The notes: generated from the sequence alone by a model not told the origin. Positions 24,060 to 34,087 are shown, counted from the stretch's first letter. The stretch: DNA of 64,000 nt from an uncultured Bacteroidales bacterium (GCA_900321655.1 ONWU01000006.1:26944-90943); one strand, 5' to 3'. Made by a program: numbers and translations.

Positions 24060-25637
24060 ATGCAAAAGATAATCATTCTGGACTGCGGGTCCCAGGTGAC
24101 CCAGCTCATCGGCCGGAGGCTGAGGGAGCTCAACGTCTACTGCGAGATCCAGCCTTATTCCAAACCTGTCAACCTCACCCCCGAAGTGCAGGGTATCATC
24201 CTCTCCGGCAGCCCCTGCTCCGTACTGGATGCCAATGCGCCCCAGATTGACTGGGATGCATTCCTGGGAAAACTGCCGGTCCTGGGCATCTGCTACGGCG
24301 CCCAGTACCTGGCCCACCGGCTGGGAGGAAAGGTGGGAAAATCCGACTCCCGTGAATACGGCCGCGCCATGCTGGATGTGGTGAAAGAGGATTCTCCCCT
24401 GCTGGAGGGCGTCAGTGCCCACAGCCAGGTGTGGATGTCCCACGGAGACACCATTTCCCAGCTTCCGGAAGGAGCGCAGCTGATTGCCTCCACGGCCGAT
24501 GTGCAGAACGCCGCCTTCCAGCTGGAAGGAAACATCTACGCCGTGCAGTTCCATCCGGAGGTGTATCACACGGCCGAAGGCACCAGAATGCTTGCCAACT
24601 TTGCCCTCAAGATCTGCGGCTGCAAGGGAGACTGGACGCCGGATTCCTTCATAGAGACCACCGTAGCGGCCCTTCGGAAGCAGATTGGGGACGAGCAGGT
24701 GATCCTCGGCCTCAGCGGAGGAGTGGATTCCACCGTGGCCGGCGTGCTGCTGCACAAGGCCATCGGGAAACAGCTCACCTGCATCTTTGTCAACAACGGC
24801 CTTCTTCGCAAAAACGAGTTCGAAGATGTGCTCTCCTCCTACCAGGACATGGGCCTGAACGTCATCGGAGCGGATGCTTCCGCCGAGTTCCTTTCCGCCC
24901 TCGCCGGAGTAGAAGACCCCGAGACCAAGAGAAAGATCATCGGCCGGCTCTTTGTGGAAACCTTCGACAAATATGCCCGGCAAATCAAAAACGCCCGCTG
25001 GCTGGCCCAGGGAACCATTTATCCGGATGTGATTGAAAGCGCCGGCATCCCCGGCATCGCTTCCAAGATCAAGAGCCACCACAATGTGGGCGGCCTGCCC
25101 CAGGAAATGAACCTGAAGATTGTGGAGCCCCTGAGAATGCTCTTCAAGGACGAGGTCCGCCGCGTGGGACGCTCCCTCGGCATCAAGGAAGAACTGGTGA
25201 GCCGCCATCCTTTCCCGGGCCCGTCCCTGGCCATCCGCATCATCGGGGACGTCACGGAAGAAAAGCTGCGCGTGCTCAGGGAGGCCGATGACATCTTCAT
25301 CAAGGGCCTTCGCCAGTACGACTGTAGCGGAATGGGCTTCCACAACGCTTCGGACCCCCGCATTATGGCCGACAATCTCTACGATGCCATCTGGCAGGCC
25401 GGCGTCATCCTCCTTCCCATCAAGAGCGTGGGCGTAATGGGAGATGAACGCACCTACGAAAATCCCGTGGCCCTGAGGGCCGTGGTTTCCACAGACGGTA
25501 TGACGGCAGACTGGTTCCCCTTCCCCTACGATTTCCTGGCCAAGATTTCCAATGAAATCATCCGGAAGGTGCGCGGAGTGAACCGCGTCGTGTACGACGT
25601 GTCTTCCAAACCGCCGGCAACCATTGAATGGGAATAA
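24060..25637 (+). CDS. guaA: GMP synthase (glutamine-hydrolysing)
   Basis: A 525-residue cytoplasmic enzyme converting XMP to GMP with glutamine and ATP. ATG 24060 is chosen; it follows the glnN stop by two bases and gives the standard [12 protein letters not shown] start. The GATase domain has [10 protein letters not shown] (catalytic Cys near residue 81) and HPEV (His/Glu near residue 170). The ATP-pyrophosphatase P-loop [10 protein letters not shown] is near residue 220, and the dimerisation domain ends in KPPATIEWE. All catalytic elements are present. Confidence 0.95.
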   Translation: MQKIIILDCGSQVTQLIGRRLRELNVYCEIQPYSKPVNLTPEVQGIILSGSPCSVLDANAPQIDWDAFLGKLPVLGICYGAQYLAHRLGGKVGKSDSREYGRAMLDVVKEDSPLLEGVSAHSQVWMSHGDTISQLPEGAQLIASTADVQNAAFQLEGNIYAVQFHPEVYHTAEGTRMLANFALKICGCKGDWTPDSFIETTVAALRKQIGDEQVILGLSGGVDSTVAGVLLHKAIGKQLTCIFVNNGLLRKNEFEDVLSSYQDMGLNVIGADASAEFLSALAGVEDPETKRKIIGRLFVETFDKYARQIKNARWLAQGTIYPDVIESAGIPGIASKIKSHHNVGGLPQEMNLKIVEPLRMLFKDEVRRVGRSLGIKEELVSRHPFPGPSLAIRIIGDVTEEKLRVLREADDIFIKGLRQYDCSGMGFHNASDPRIMADNLYDAIWQAGVILLPIKSVGVMGDERTYENPVALRAVVSTDGMTADWFPFPYDFLAKISNEIIRKVRGVNRVVYDVSSKPPATIEWE

Positions 25638-25655
25638 AACACTAAACACACAGAT

Positions 25656-27335
25656 ATGAAACGAATTTTTGTCCTGGCCCTTACGGCTGCCATCCTGGCC
25701 GTATCGGTCCCCGCCTACGCGTGCACCAACCTCATCGTGGGCAAGAAGGCTTCCGCCGACGGAAGCGTCATCTGCACCTACAACTGCGACGGTTTCGGCT
25801 TTGCATCGGCCCTATCCTATTCCCGGCCCGGCAAACACGAGCCCTCAGAGAAAGTAGCCATCCGCGGCTTTTTCCCCGGCTCCGAGGTCCACTACATAGA
25901 TCAGGCCCCGTACACCTACGCCGTGGTAGGCCTGATGAATGAAAAGCAGGTATCCATCGTGGAAACTACCTGGGGCGGGCGCCGGGAACTCCGCAACCCG
26001 GAAGGCTGGCTGGACTATTTCACCCTGATGGACCTGGCCCTGCAGCGATCGGCATCGGCCCGCGAAGCCATTGCCGTGATGAATCAGCTGGTGAACGAAT
26101 ATGGCTATAATGAGACAGGAGAATCCTTCGCCGTCTGCGACAAGGAGGAAGCCTGGATTATGGAGCTCATCGGCAAGGGCGAAGGCCGAAAGGGCGCCGT
26201 CTGGGTGGCCCGCCGCGTCCCGGACGACTGCATAACCGCCTACGCCAACTCCAGCCGCATCCAGCAGTTCCCCCAGGCCAGGAAAATAGATAAAAAACTG
26301 GGCTTTTACGTAACGGCCGATGGAGAAACGATGTATTCGGCCGATTGTATCAGTTTTGCCCGCGAAATGGGGTATTTCACCGGTTCCGACAAGGATTTCA
26401 GCTTCCGCGAGGCCTACGGTCCTATGGATTTCGGTAAAATCCGTGCCTGCGAAGCCCGCGTATGGAGCTTCTTCCGCCACCATTACAATACGGAGGCTAT
26501 GGATGCCTACCTGCCCTTTATCAACGGGGATATGAGTGAGATAGACCACCTTCCCCTGTGGATCCGCCCGGAAAAGCCCCTGACTTACAGGGACATCCAG
26601 AACGATATGAGAGACCACTACGAGGGCACTGCCTTGGATATGACGGTGGATGTGAGCGCCGGCCCCTGGGCTTCTCCCTACCGCAACCAGCCCGTGAACT
26701 TCAAGGATTCTGAAGGAACCGATATGTTCCGCGAGCGCCCCATCGGCTGCCAGCAGAGCGGTATGACGATGGTTTGCCGGATGCGCAGCTGGCTCCCCGA
26801 CGCCCTGGGCGGCATCACCTATTTCAACCTGGACGATGCCACAATGGTAGCCTACGTGCCCGTTTACTGCGGCATCAACCGAATTCCGGAGCCTTTCCGC
26901 GCAGAGAACAACAAGATCACGGAATTTTCCTTCGACAGTGCGTTCTGGATGAACAACTGGGTGGCCAATATGGTTTATCCTCGCTGGAGCGCTATGATCG
27001 GAGACCTCCGGGAAGCCCAGCAAGAGTTGGAAGACTATTATGAGGCAGACCAGGCCGAAGTGGAAGCCCAGGCTGCCCAGCTCACCCCCGGAGACCTCTC
27101 GGACTATCTCACCGACAAGACTTTTGCTTACACGGACAAAATGATGAATCGCTGGGATAAACTGGCCAAGCTTCTGATTGTCAAGCATAACGACCAAATT
27201 ATGCGTCCCTCCAAGGACGGAGAGATCGTCAGGGGACGCCACACCTCCCCGGCCTATTCTCCCGTATTCATTGATGCCGTGAAAGCCCTCACCGGACAGC
27301 GGTATGTGAAGCCGGAAGTAAAACCAGCCCGCTAA
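25656..27335 (+). CDS. C69-family dipeptidase
   Basis: A 559-residue exported peptidase of family C69 (dipeptidase A type, N-terminal nucleophile hydrolase). A signal peptide ends at VPAYA, and the next residue is the predicted catalytic Cys of CTNLIVGKKASADGS. Further family marks are NSSRIQQF (near residue 195) and WRLP-like blocks in the C-terminal half (FFRHHYNTEAMD, then GCQQSGMTMVCRMRSW). Its coding sequence overlaps the convergent histidine kinase gene by four bases. Confidence 0.88.
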   Translation: MKRIFVLALTAAILAVSVPAYACTNLIVGKKASADGSVICTYNCDGFGFASALSYSRPGKHEPSEKVAIRGFFPGSEVHYIDQAPYTYAVVGLMNEKQVSIVETTWGGRRELRNPEGWLDYFTLMDLALQRSASAREAIAVMNQLVNEYGYNETGESFAVCDKEEAWIMELIGKGEGRKGAVWVARRVPDDCITAYANSSRIQQFPQARKIDKKLGFYVTADGETMYSADCISFAREMGYFTGSDKDFSFREAYGPMDFGKIRACEARVWSFFRHHYNTEAMDAYLPFINGDMSEIDHLPLWIRPEKPLTYRDIQNDMRDHYEGTALDMTVDVSAGPWASPYRNQPVNFKDSEGTDMFRERPIGCQQSGMTMVCRMRSWLPDALGGITYFNLDDATMVAYVPVYCGINRIPEPFRAENNKITEFSFDSAFWMNNWVANMVYPRWSAMIGDLREAQQELEDYYEADQAEVEAQAAQLTPGDLSDYLTDKTFAYTDKMMNRWDKLAKLLIVKHNDQIMRPSKDGEIVRGRHTSPAYSPVFIDAVKALTGQRYVKPEVKPAR

Positions 27336-29227
27336 GCCTCTTCCCTCGGAATAGTCAGTACAAAGCGGGCACCTTCTGTGTAGGAGGTGTCCAGCCATAC
27401 TCTTCCTCCAAGGCTCTCGGCCATCATCCGGCAGATGCTGAGGCCCAGGCCGGCGCCCTGCTTGTTAACGTCCAGCTTCACAAAGCGGCCGAAGATGCTT
27501 TCGGCCTTTCCGGCCGGAATGCCGGGGCCGTGATCCGCTACGGAGAACGTGATGAAGCCGGGATGCTCTACCAGCGAGCTGGTGAGGACAATGTCCCCCT
27601 CCTTGGTATTCTTGCAGGCATTGGTGAGGAAGTTGATGAGGATCTGCTGCACGCGGATGCCATCCGTGATGTACCGGGAATCTTCGTCAATGCCCGGCAG
27701 AAGCACGATGCGTACGCCGCCCGGAACCCGGCTTTCCACCGCCTTGATGGCCTGCAGCGTCATCTCATTGAGGTCTGTAGGGGCCATTTCCACGGTATAG
27801 CGGCCGTTCTCCATATCCGACAGGCTTAACATATCTCCTATCATCACGGTGAGAAGGTGCGAGTTGTTGAGCACATAGCCCAGGTACTCTTCCTTCTCCT
27901 CCGGCGCCAGGGTGCCGTCCGGCATGCCCAGCAGCTGGGAAAAGCCGATGATGGAATTCAGGGGTGTGCGGATCTCGTGGCTCATATTCTGGATGAAGGC
28001 CGTCTTCATCAGGTTGGCTTTTTCGGCCAGGTCCCTGGCTTTTTGCATCCTGCGCATACTGCGGACCAGGGTAAGGATAATAAAGCCCATTAGAAGGACG
28101 AAGAAACCTATGCCGAACCACATAATCTGGCGCCTGTACGTCTTCCAAAAATTGACAGGACGGTTCACCACGATGGCATCCGGCGGAATGAGCCGGGTAT
28201 CCAGGCCGAAGTGTTTCATCGCGTGGTAGTTCAGCGTGGCGGAACCCGTCTGCAGGTACATAAAAGAAAGGGAAGAAGGCCGGATACCCCGGTCCAGGAC
28301 ATCCAGGATGTACTGCGTCAGGGTCTCTTTGTACTCATCCACCGAATAACTGTAATAGCCCACCTGGTTGGGGTGCTTATCCATATCGCTCCAGTACATC
28401 GTATACACGGGCGCCAGGGATTCGATGAGGGAAACCGTATTGTGGCGGGTGGAGACATTCTCCAGATACCCTTCCCGGATGAGCCAGGAGCTGAAGTAAA
28501 CGGCCATATCCGGACCGGATTCGCGCTGCAGGATGGCCAGCAAGCGGTCTGTAGAGGTGTTGGTGGAGGAGATGATGCGGAAGTCAAGATCCGGATGCTG
28601 CTGCTGGATATATTCTTCCACCCTCCACTGCCGCTCCTTGGACATATAGTTTTCTCCGGCCACAAAATAGAGCCTTTTCAGATGGGGCTGAACCGTCAGG
28701 ATGAGCTCTATGGTGTGCCGGATCATAGGCGGCGCAGAGATAAGGGTCATATTGAATCCCCGGGGCCGGAGGGAAGAGACGAAAATGCGACGGGCACCCG
28801 GGTCTCCGGGACCGTTGAGCGTATAGTCGATATCGCAGTAATAATCCTGCTCTCCCACCAGCATCATCGGGATGCCGGGCCAGAGCTTCTCGACATCTTC
28901 GGCAAAATTAAAAGCACTGCCGCCCAGGAGGATGACCAGTCGGGGCCGAAGGGTGCGCATACGAAGGAGGCTGTCCACCGCCTCCTGCAAGGTTTTTACG
29001 TCTTTATGTGCCAGCAGTTGCAGGTGTTCCACGTCCACCCGCAGTTCCGGGCGTTCTTCCTGCAACTGTTCTATGGGAAAGAGCATCTGCTGCGCCCATT
29101 CGCTGGAGGCGGTGTGCGAAGAGAGGATGAAGATATCATCGGCCTTCTGCCACTCCTGGGCAAAAAGCACGGAGGGAAGCAGCAGGAAAGCCCCGACAAG
29201 CCATTTGGTCAAGCCGTTCATACGCAA
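27332..29227 (-). CDS. Membrane sensor histidine kinase
   Basis: A 631-residue hybrid-free histidine kinase; ATG 29227 or 29221 may be used. The signal peptide (residues 1-23) is followed by a ~330-residue extracytoplasmic domain resembling a sugar- or ABC-type periplasmic binding fold (LVILLGGSAF, then FVAGENYMS). One transmembrane helix lies near residues 370-390. The kinase has the phospho-acceptor NMSHEIRTPLN, N-box FLTNACKNT, G1 DHGPGIP and G2 GAGLGLSIC. There is no receiver domain; a separate receiver protein is encoded at 32278-32700 in the same operon. Confidence 0.9.
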   Translation of the reverse strand: MRMNGLTKWLVGAFLLLPSVLFAQEWQKADDIFILSSHTASSEWAQQMLFPIEQLQEERPELRVDVEHLQLLAHKDVKTLQEAVDSLLRMRTLRPRLVILLGGSAFNFAEDVEKLWPGIPMMLVGEQDYYCDIDYTLNGPGDPGARRIFVSSLRPRGFNMTLISAPPMIRHTIELILTVQPHLKRLYFVAGENYMSKERQWRVEEYIQQQHPDLDFRIISSTNTSTDRLLAILQRESGPDMAVYFSSWLIREGYLENVSTRHNTVSLIESLAPVYTMYWSDMDKHPNQVGYYSYSVDEYKETLTQYILDVLDRGIRPSSLSFMYLQTGSATLNYHAMKHFGLDTRLIPPDAIVVNRPVNFWKTYRRQIMWFGIGFFVLLMGFIILTLVRSMRRMQKARDLAEKANLMKTAFIQNMSHEIRTPLNSIIGFSQLLGMPDGTLAPEEKEEYLGYVLNNSHLLTVMIGDMLSLSDMENGRYTVEMAPTDLNEMTLQAIKAVESRVPGGVRIVLLPGIDEDSRYITDGIRVQQILINFLTNACKNTKEGDIVLTSSLVEHPGFITFSVADHGPGIPAGKAESIFGRFVKLDVNKQGAGLGLSICRMMAESLGGRVWLDTSYTEGARFVLTIPREEA

Positions 29228-29235
29228 AAAAATCT

Positions 29236-30552
29236 CTATTTCCGGGAAGCCCAGACCTTGGGCGTATAGCCCGTTATCCGTTTAAACGTAGAATTGAAGG
29301 AGGAGGCGCTCTGGAAGCCGGAGGCACGGGCGATGTCTTCCTGGGAGGCTTCCGAATGCATTCTCATATACTGCTGGGCAAAGTCTACCCTCATGATATT
29401 GAGAACCTCTGGGAACCCGATTCCATACGTCTGGTTCACCATCTTGGAAATATACGTCTTGTTGCTGTCCAGCCTTTCGGCCACATCCTGCAGGGTAAGT
29501 CCCTGACGCAGGAAAAGGAGTTCGTCCTGCATCAGATGCTGGAAACGGTACACCAGGGAACCTTCGTCCCAGCTTTTGGACCCGCCAAAAAGGGCCGATG
29601 TCAGGGAACCCGTTCCTCCGGAAGCAGAGCCTCCCGCTTCTCCTTCCGCCTGCATGACCATCTGAGAGATGACATGTGTAAGAGACTGTCCCTGAAGATT
29701 TTCCATCATGTCCATCACCACCTCCTCGGCTACGCGGGACTGACTTTCGCGGGAATAATTAAAGCGAAGGGCCGATGTCACATCCTCCAGCGAGATGGAC
29801 TCCTTGGACCCGAAGAGCGCAAAGAGGCCGAAGAAAAACAGCAGGGTGGACATCAGAATCACGATAATCACCGTAACAACGGGATAGAGCCTATAGAAGG
29901 GAACGTGCAGATAAACCTTGACGGAAAAGCCAATCAGAATAAGGAGAGAAAGGGTCATCTGGATTTCCAGAACCCGCATCTTATACCCCTTGAAAAGAAA
30001 TCCATACCAATCCGACAACTTGAAATGCTTCTTTCTGATCAGGTATACGCAGTATACCAACATGTTCAGGGTTTCCAGCAGCATAACGGCGCGGAAAATG
30101 ACCACCGTCCATATATAATAGCTTCTCTCCAGACCCACGTAGGAGGCATCCGGATACAAAAGGAACCTGGAATGGATTCTCTCCAGCAGCATATCCGTCT
30201 GGGCAAGGCCGTTCAGACTGACCAGAATGATACCCGCGGTCAGCAGCATGGCCGGAAGAAGGATCCAGACAAACAGGACGGGCCGGGGCAGATAAGGCCT
30301 TTCCAGCTTGGCAAAATAAAGACAGGTGAGCGGAATGATGGAGGGGGCCGATGCCAGCACCACCAGGTGGCTGATGGTTTCAGAGCCTGTCAGGGCTTCC
30401 AGCAGGATGTCTCCTGCGGCAGCGAAAAAAACCGCCCCCAGCAGGGCCTGCAACAGTTTATACGCATCCAGGCGGGAGGCCAGGAAAAAATGCACCAACA
30501 TCCAGAAGGCGCAGATGAGGCCGCAGATGACAAAATAAGGGGTAAGACTCAT
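29236..30552 (-). CDS. Membrane-bound AraC-family regulator
   Basis: A 438-residue protein with about seven hydrophobic segments in the N-terminal ~245 residues, then a cytoplasmic linker and a C-terminal AraC helix-turn-helix domain (LTLQDVAERLDSNKTYISKM and SQEDIARASGFQSASSFNSTF). Such membrane-tethered regulators are typical of Bacteroidales fimbrial and surface loci. Its likely targets are the fimbrial promoters in the control region at 33798-34161. It overlaps the preceding small gene by four bases and is followed after eight bases by the kinase. Confidence 0.88.
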   Translation of the reverse strand: MSLTPYFVICGLICAFWMLVHFFLASRLDAYKLLQALLGAVFFAAAGDILLEALTGSETISHLVVLASAPSIIPLTCLYFAKLERPYLPRPVLFVWILLPAMLLTAGIILVSLNGLAQTDMLLERIHSRFLLYPDASYVGLERSYYIWTVVIFRAVMLLETLNMLVYCVYLIRKKHFKLSDWYGFLFKGYKMRVLEIQMTLSLLILIGFSVKVYLHVPFYRLYPVVTVIIVILMSTLLFFFGLFALFGSKESISLEDVTSALRFNYSRESQSRVAEEVVMDMMENLQGQSLTHVISQMVMQAEGEAGGSASGGTGSLTSALFGGSKSWDEGSLVYRFQHLMQDELLFLRQGLTLQDVAERLDSNKTYISKMVNQTYGIGFPEVLNIMRVDFAQQYMRMHSEASQEDIARASGFQSASSFNSTFKRITGYTPKVWASRK

Positions 30553-30971
30553 ATGCGCACTCCTCCCTGCGCTTTCAGCTCCTTATCCACCTTCTTTTTC
30601 TCTTCCATCAGAAGGGACAGCAGCCAGTCGCTCTGCTCCTGGCTTAATCCCAGATCCCGGCAGGCGCTGTCATAGCGGTTGATCACCGCTTCCTGGTACC
30701 GGTGGTACATCATAGACCTTTTGATCTCTTCCTCGATGGTTTCGTGCTCTATTTCGTAGCTTTCCTTGTAATACTTCCTGTACACCCTCTCCGAAGAATA
30801 GCTGAGGCTATAATAGAAAAGGCCGAAGGAGAGAACCACCACCCCGGCGATTCCCCATCCCAGGGGAATTCTCTGGAAAAGGGCCAGCATGGAAAGGCCT
30901 GCCCCTATGACAAACAGTAACAGGGCGTGAAGTTCGTGTTTATGGTAACGCAGCAGAGAGGAAAGTTTCAT
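30549..30971 (-). CDS. Small two-helix membrane protein of the fimbrial signalling operon
   Basis: A 140-residue protein with two hydrophobic segments (about residues 14-34 and 38-56) and a long charged C-terminal part rich in Glu and Lys (EIEHETIEEEIKRS, then MEEKKKVDKELK) that may be coiled. The family was not recognised. It overlaps both neighbours by four bases (TPR protein upstream, AraC regulator downstream). The conserved coupling suggests it belongs to the signal chain. Confidence 0.7.
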   Translation of the reverse strand: MKLSSLLRYHKHELHALLLFVIGAGLSMLALFQRIPLGWGIAGVVVLSFGLFYYSLSYSSERVYRKYYKESYEIEHETIEEEIKRSMMYHRYQEAVINRYDSACRDLGLSQEQSDWLLSLLMEEKKKVDKELKAQGGVRI

Positions 30972-32275
30972 AACTCGGTAGAATTGTACTCTTTATTCTG
31001 TAATAACTTGATCTTCAAAGCATTCTCGGCTTCCTTAGCATTGAGGGCCTGCTGGAAAGCCCGGCGGGCCATCAGCATCGAGTTCTGCTGGGCCTTCATC
31101 CTCTCCAGATTGTCCCTCACCCTCCACTGATGCACCAGCACGGCCAGAAAAGCCGCAACGAACATCAAAAAGAAGCCCATCAGCATTGCAAACTGATTGT
31201 GGGCCTTCATTCTCTGGGCCTCCTCCCTCAGCTGGGCATTGTCCATTTCGGCATCCAGGATGGCCACGTCCTCGTTCTGCACCTTGATGAAGAGGGAATC
31301 CTTTTCCTCCATCAGGTTAAACAGGCAGTCGTAGGCCTTGTCGTAATCTCCCAGGCCGGCATACAGGTGATACTGCTGCTCCAGCCGGTTCCTTCGTGTG
31401 AGGAGAGACTGGGAACGGACCAGCGCTTCCTCCAGCTGCCCCTGCGATCGGAGATACGTAATATCCAGCTGGGTACGGTCTTCGATATCCGTCTGCAGAG
31501 GATAAAGAGGGTCTTCCTGCAGCAGCTGGTAGCAGGTGTTGAAGGCCGGAAGGTCTCCCTGGGCATAATAGATGAGCGCCCGTGTTATCAAAACCTTCTG
31601 TTCAAGGCCCGGGAAGAAATCCTGGTAGGAGGCGGCTTCCGTGCAGGACTGATGAGCCTGAGTAAACTGGCCCATCTTCATCTGTTCCTGCGCCAGCAGG
31701 ATAAACAGATTGGGAAGTTCCTGTTCAGCCCTGGCTTCCCGGCAAAAGCGCACGGCCTCTTCCAGGTTTTGCCCGGCCAGGTAAGAATTGTTCCTGTAGC
31801 TTTGGATAAGGCCGATGACGCGGTAAGCATACATCCGGCCCAGCGGATTCCTCTCTTCCAGGGAAAGCCGCTCCATGGCACGGGCTTCCAGCACCGCCTC
31901 GGACACGCGGTCCGCCTTCAGGAGGAACTCGTTGTACTGGTCCCAGACATCAAAATAGAAATCCCTCAGATCTTTCCTCTTTCCCAAAAGGCCCTTGAGT
32001 TCTGCCGCAATGACGTCCATCCTTTCGTATTCCCCCCTTTCATACCGCACGGGCATCTCCAGGGAGAGGGCCAGGCACTTGTAGCGGAGATTTCCCTTCC
32101 TCACGCCCACCTGGTACAGGGAATCTGCCAGAGCAAGATTGGCGGGATTATAGGGTTGCATCCGGGCCTGGGCATACAAAAGGAAGGTGGGCTGGTCCAC
32201 CTTCAGACGGTTCACAATCTGAGCCTGGGCCGCCAGACCCAGGGACAAGCACAAAATGACGAGGAAGCGGCGCAC
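30968..32275 (-). CDS. TPR-containing membrane protein of the fimbrial signalling operon
   Basis: A 435-residue protein with a signal peptide (AAQA cleavage region near residue 18), TPR-like helical repeats over about residues 20-330 (NLRYKCLALSLE, then YHLYAGLGDYDKAYDCLFNL), one transmembrane helix near residue 370 and a basic helical tail. This is the layout of the periplasmic sensor part of Bacteroidetes TPR-kinases or TPR-regulators, but no output domain is present. Partners are likely the kinase or the AraC regulator downstream. It starts two bases after the receiver gene. Confidence 0.75.
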   Translation of the reverse strand: MRRFLVILCLSLGLAAQAQIVNRLKVDQPTFLLYAQARMQPYNPANLALADSLYQVGVRKGNLRYKCLALSLEMPVRYERGEYERMDVIAAELKGLLGKRKDLRDFYFDVWDQYNEFLLKADRVSEAVLEARAMERLSLEERNPLGRMYAYRVIGLIQSYRNNSYLAGQNLEEAVRFCREARAEQELPNLFILLAQEQMKMGQFTQAHQSCTEAASYQDFFPGLEQKVLITRALIYYAQGDLPAFNTCYQLLQEDPLYPLQTDIEDRTQLDITYLRSQGQLEEALVRSQSLLTRRNRLEQQYHLYAGLGDYDKAYDCLFNLMEEKDSLFIKVQNEDVAILDAEMDNAQLREEAQRMKAHNQFAMLMGFFLMFVAAFLAVLVHQWRVRDNLERMKAQQNSMLMARRAFQQALNAKEAENALKIKLLQNKEYNSTEL

Positions 32276-32277
32276 GG

Positions 32278-32700
32278 CTACTGGGCTTTCGCAGACTGCA
32301 CCATAGAGAGTTGCGTCACAACGCTGGTGAGCAGCCTTTCCATAATGATGGGCTTCATAATATAGTCGTTGGCTCCCATATTGAAGCCCTTGGAGACATC
32401 TTCCCCGGAAGTAAGGGCCGTCAGGATAACAATGCGGATGTCTGCCGTATCCGGATTGGCGCGAAGCCGGCGGATTACTTCAAAGCCGTCAATTCCGGGC
32501 ATCATCAGATCCAGCAGGATCAGGTCCGGCTTGGAACGGGCAATGGAATCCAGGGCTTCCTGACCGCCGGAGGCCGTTTCCATCTGGAAATTGAAACGGG
32601 ACAGCATCTTTTTCACCAGAACCAGGTTCAGGGGGATATCATCCACTGCCAGCACGCGGCAGGAGGAAAAATCGTGTTCTTGTGCGTAAACAGGGATCAT
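32278..32700 (-). CDS. Single-domain response regulator
   Basis: A 140-residue CheY-like receiver. It has the acidic pocket (AVDD), phospho-acceptor Asp in LILLDLMMPG (near residue 65), switch Thr in ILTALTSG and Lys in DYIMKPI. There is no DNA-binding or output domain. It most likely accepts phosphate from the kinase at 27332-29227, four genes further down the same operon. How the signal leaves the receiver is not visible; the AraC protein or the TPR protein are candidates. Confidence 0.9.
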   Translation of the reverse strand: MIPVYAQEHDFSSCRVLAVDDIPLNLVLVKKMLSRFNFQMETASGGQEALDSIARSKPDLILLDLMMPGIDGFEVIRRLRANPDTADIRIVILTALTSGEDVSKGFNMGANDYIMKPIIMERLLTSVVTQLSMVQSAKAQ

Positions 32701-32711
32701 ATCAGTAAAAA

Positions 32712-33797
32712 TTAAAAATCTTGGTTACTCTCATAGATTTTGGTTTCCCAGCCGCTGATGCCGGCCGAAAAATCGATGGGCCTGTAAATGGAACTCAGAT
32801 CCAGGCCGATATGGAAGGTATACTGCTTGCCGGGCACCATCGTGTTACCGGGAAGCACGCCATATATCATATATTTGAACACCTGGTCCTGCAGGGGGGC
32901 GTACTGCTCCCCGTCAATGGAAAAACCGTCCACATCAAAATGGACTTCCACATACTGCACACCCAGATCTATCTGATCCGGTACGGCATAGAAACGGTGA
33001 CTGTCTTCTACAAAGCCCACCAGGGCATCCTTACCCACAAAACGCTTGCCTTCCCTTCCCACCCCAACCGGAGCATCTCCTTCAAACACCACCACGTCCC
33101 GGTAATAGCCCTGGTAATTCCAGAAACCCCGGCTCTGGAGAATATCATTCACAAAGACACCGGCCGAAGCCACGTGCGTCGCAACCATCTTTCGAAGGTG
33201 AATAAGGCCCTGCAGCTCCGGATAAGGCGTGATATCGCACACCCGGAACCCGATATCATTGGTAATGTGACTGAACTCCAGCGGAAGCGTATTCATAAGG
33301 CTGAGGGAACGCTCCACGGTTTTGGACACCAGCGGACCGGCCTCGGTTTCTGAAAGCTGATAGGGAATGGAATAAGCTTCGTTGGATTTTTCGTAGGTGA
33401 CAGTACGGACGTGGGGATAATAGGCGCTGAAAAGAAGAGGATTCTCAATTTTCAGAAGGCCACCCTCCAAATAGGCTTCATACTTACCTGTACGGCCACT
33501 TGTAACAGCAATGTTATCAATTAGCAGAGTGTGGGAATCCGACTCGATGCCAATCAGGGAAAAAGGTCTGGACATATCCATCGTGGCCAGCATGTTGGAG
33601 ACAGAGGCCATAGAATCCTCCAGAGCACGGGTAACGAGATTGTTATCAGCTAGTTTTACTCCGTCCCGGGTCACAGAAATATCAAAACCCAGCATCTTGG
33701 AAGGCAGAATCGACTCCCCCTCTCCCTGATTCACAGCTACGCAAGCGGGAAAAAGAAGCCCACCTAAGAGAAAAACAGCTAAAATCTTACTCTTCAT
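32712..33797 (-). CDS. Fimbrillin-like lipoprotein heading the signalling operon
   Basis: A 361-residue lipoprotein (lipobox FPAC near residue 19) resembling fimbrillin or Mfa-type subunits: Thr-rich early strands (DNNLVTRALED), IEN strands and a C-terminal VPGKQYTFHIGLDL followed by a GISGWETK final strand. It is unusual as the first gene of a regulatory operon. Possible roles are a minor fimbrial subunit or an extracellular sensor component reporting on the neighbouring fimbrial machinery. It is transcribed divergently from the structural operon at 34162. Confidence 0.7.
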   Translation of the reverse strand: MKSKILAVFLLGGLLFPACVAVNQGEGESILPSKMLGFDISVTRDGVKLADNNLVTRALEDSMASVSNMLATMDMSRPFSLIGIESDSHTLLIDNIAVTSGRTGKYEAYLEGGLLKIENPLLFSAYYPHVRTVTYEKSNEAYSIPYQLSETEAGPLVSKTVERSLSLMNTLPLEFSHITNDIGFRVCDITPYPELQGLIHLRKMVATHVASAGVFVNDILQSRGFWNYQGYYRDVVVFEGDAPVGVGREGKRFVGKDALVGFVEDSHRFYAVPDQIDLGVQYVEVHFDVDGFSIDGEQYAPLQDQVFKYMIYGVLPGNTMVPGKQYTFHIGLDLSSIYRPIDFSAGISGWETKIYESNQDF

Positions 33798-33813
33798 ACC
33801 AAAAGCCTTTTTA

Positions 33814-33821
33814 CAAATATA
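33814..33821 (-). promoter_or_regulatory. -7 box for the signalling operon
   Basis: On the minus strand this reads TATATTTG (TAnnTTTG), 16 bases upstream of ATG 33797. Confidence 0.55.
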
Positions 33822-34079
33822 GAAAAAAATATCTGAATCAGCAATAATTTTCCCAAATAATTAATAAGAAACACGCCTTAGTAAAATTTATTAAAATAAA
33901 AATCACGAATAACATAGTTTCAAAATATCAATTGAAACCCCCTTCTGCTTAAGATGTTTCAAAAATCAAAAACGACCATCAAGGAAAGGCAAAAATTATT
34001 TCTGAATCAAAAATCAGGAATTGGAAAGTCTTGCTGAAAATAAATATAAATAAATTATTTTAGTTTGAAAAATTATCCC

Positions 34080-34087
34080 TAAATTTG
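34080..34087 (+). promoter_or_regulatory. -7 box for the fimbrial structural operon
   Basis: TAAATTTG (TAnnTTTG), 74 bases before the GTG start at 34162; a TTTG lies further upstream at 34064-34067. One of the three TGAATCA words overlaps its end. Confidence 0.45.
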
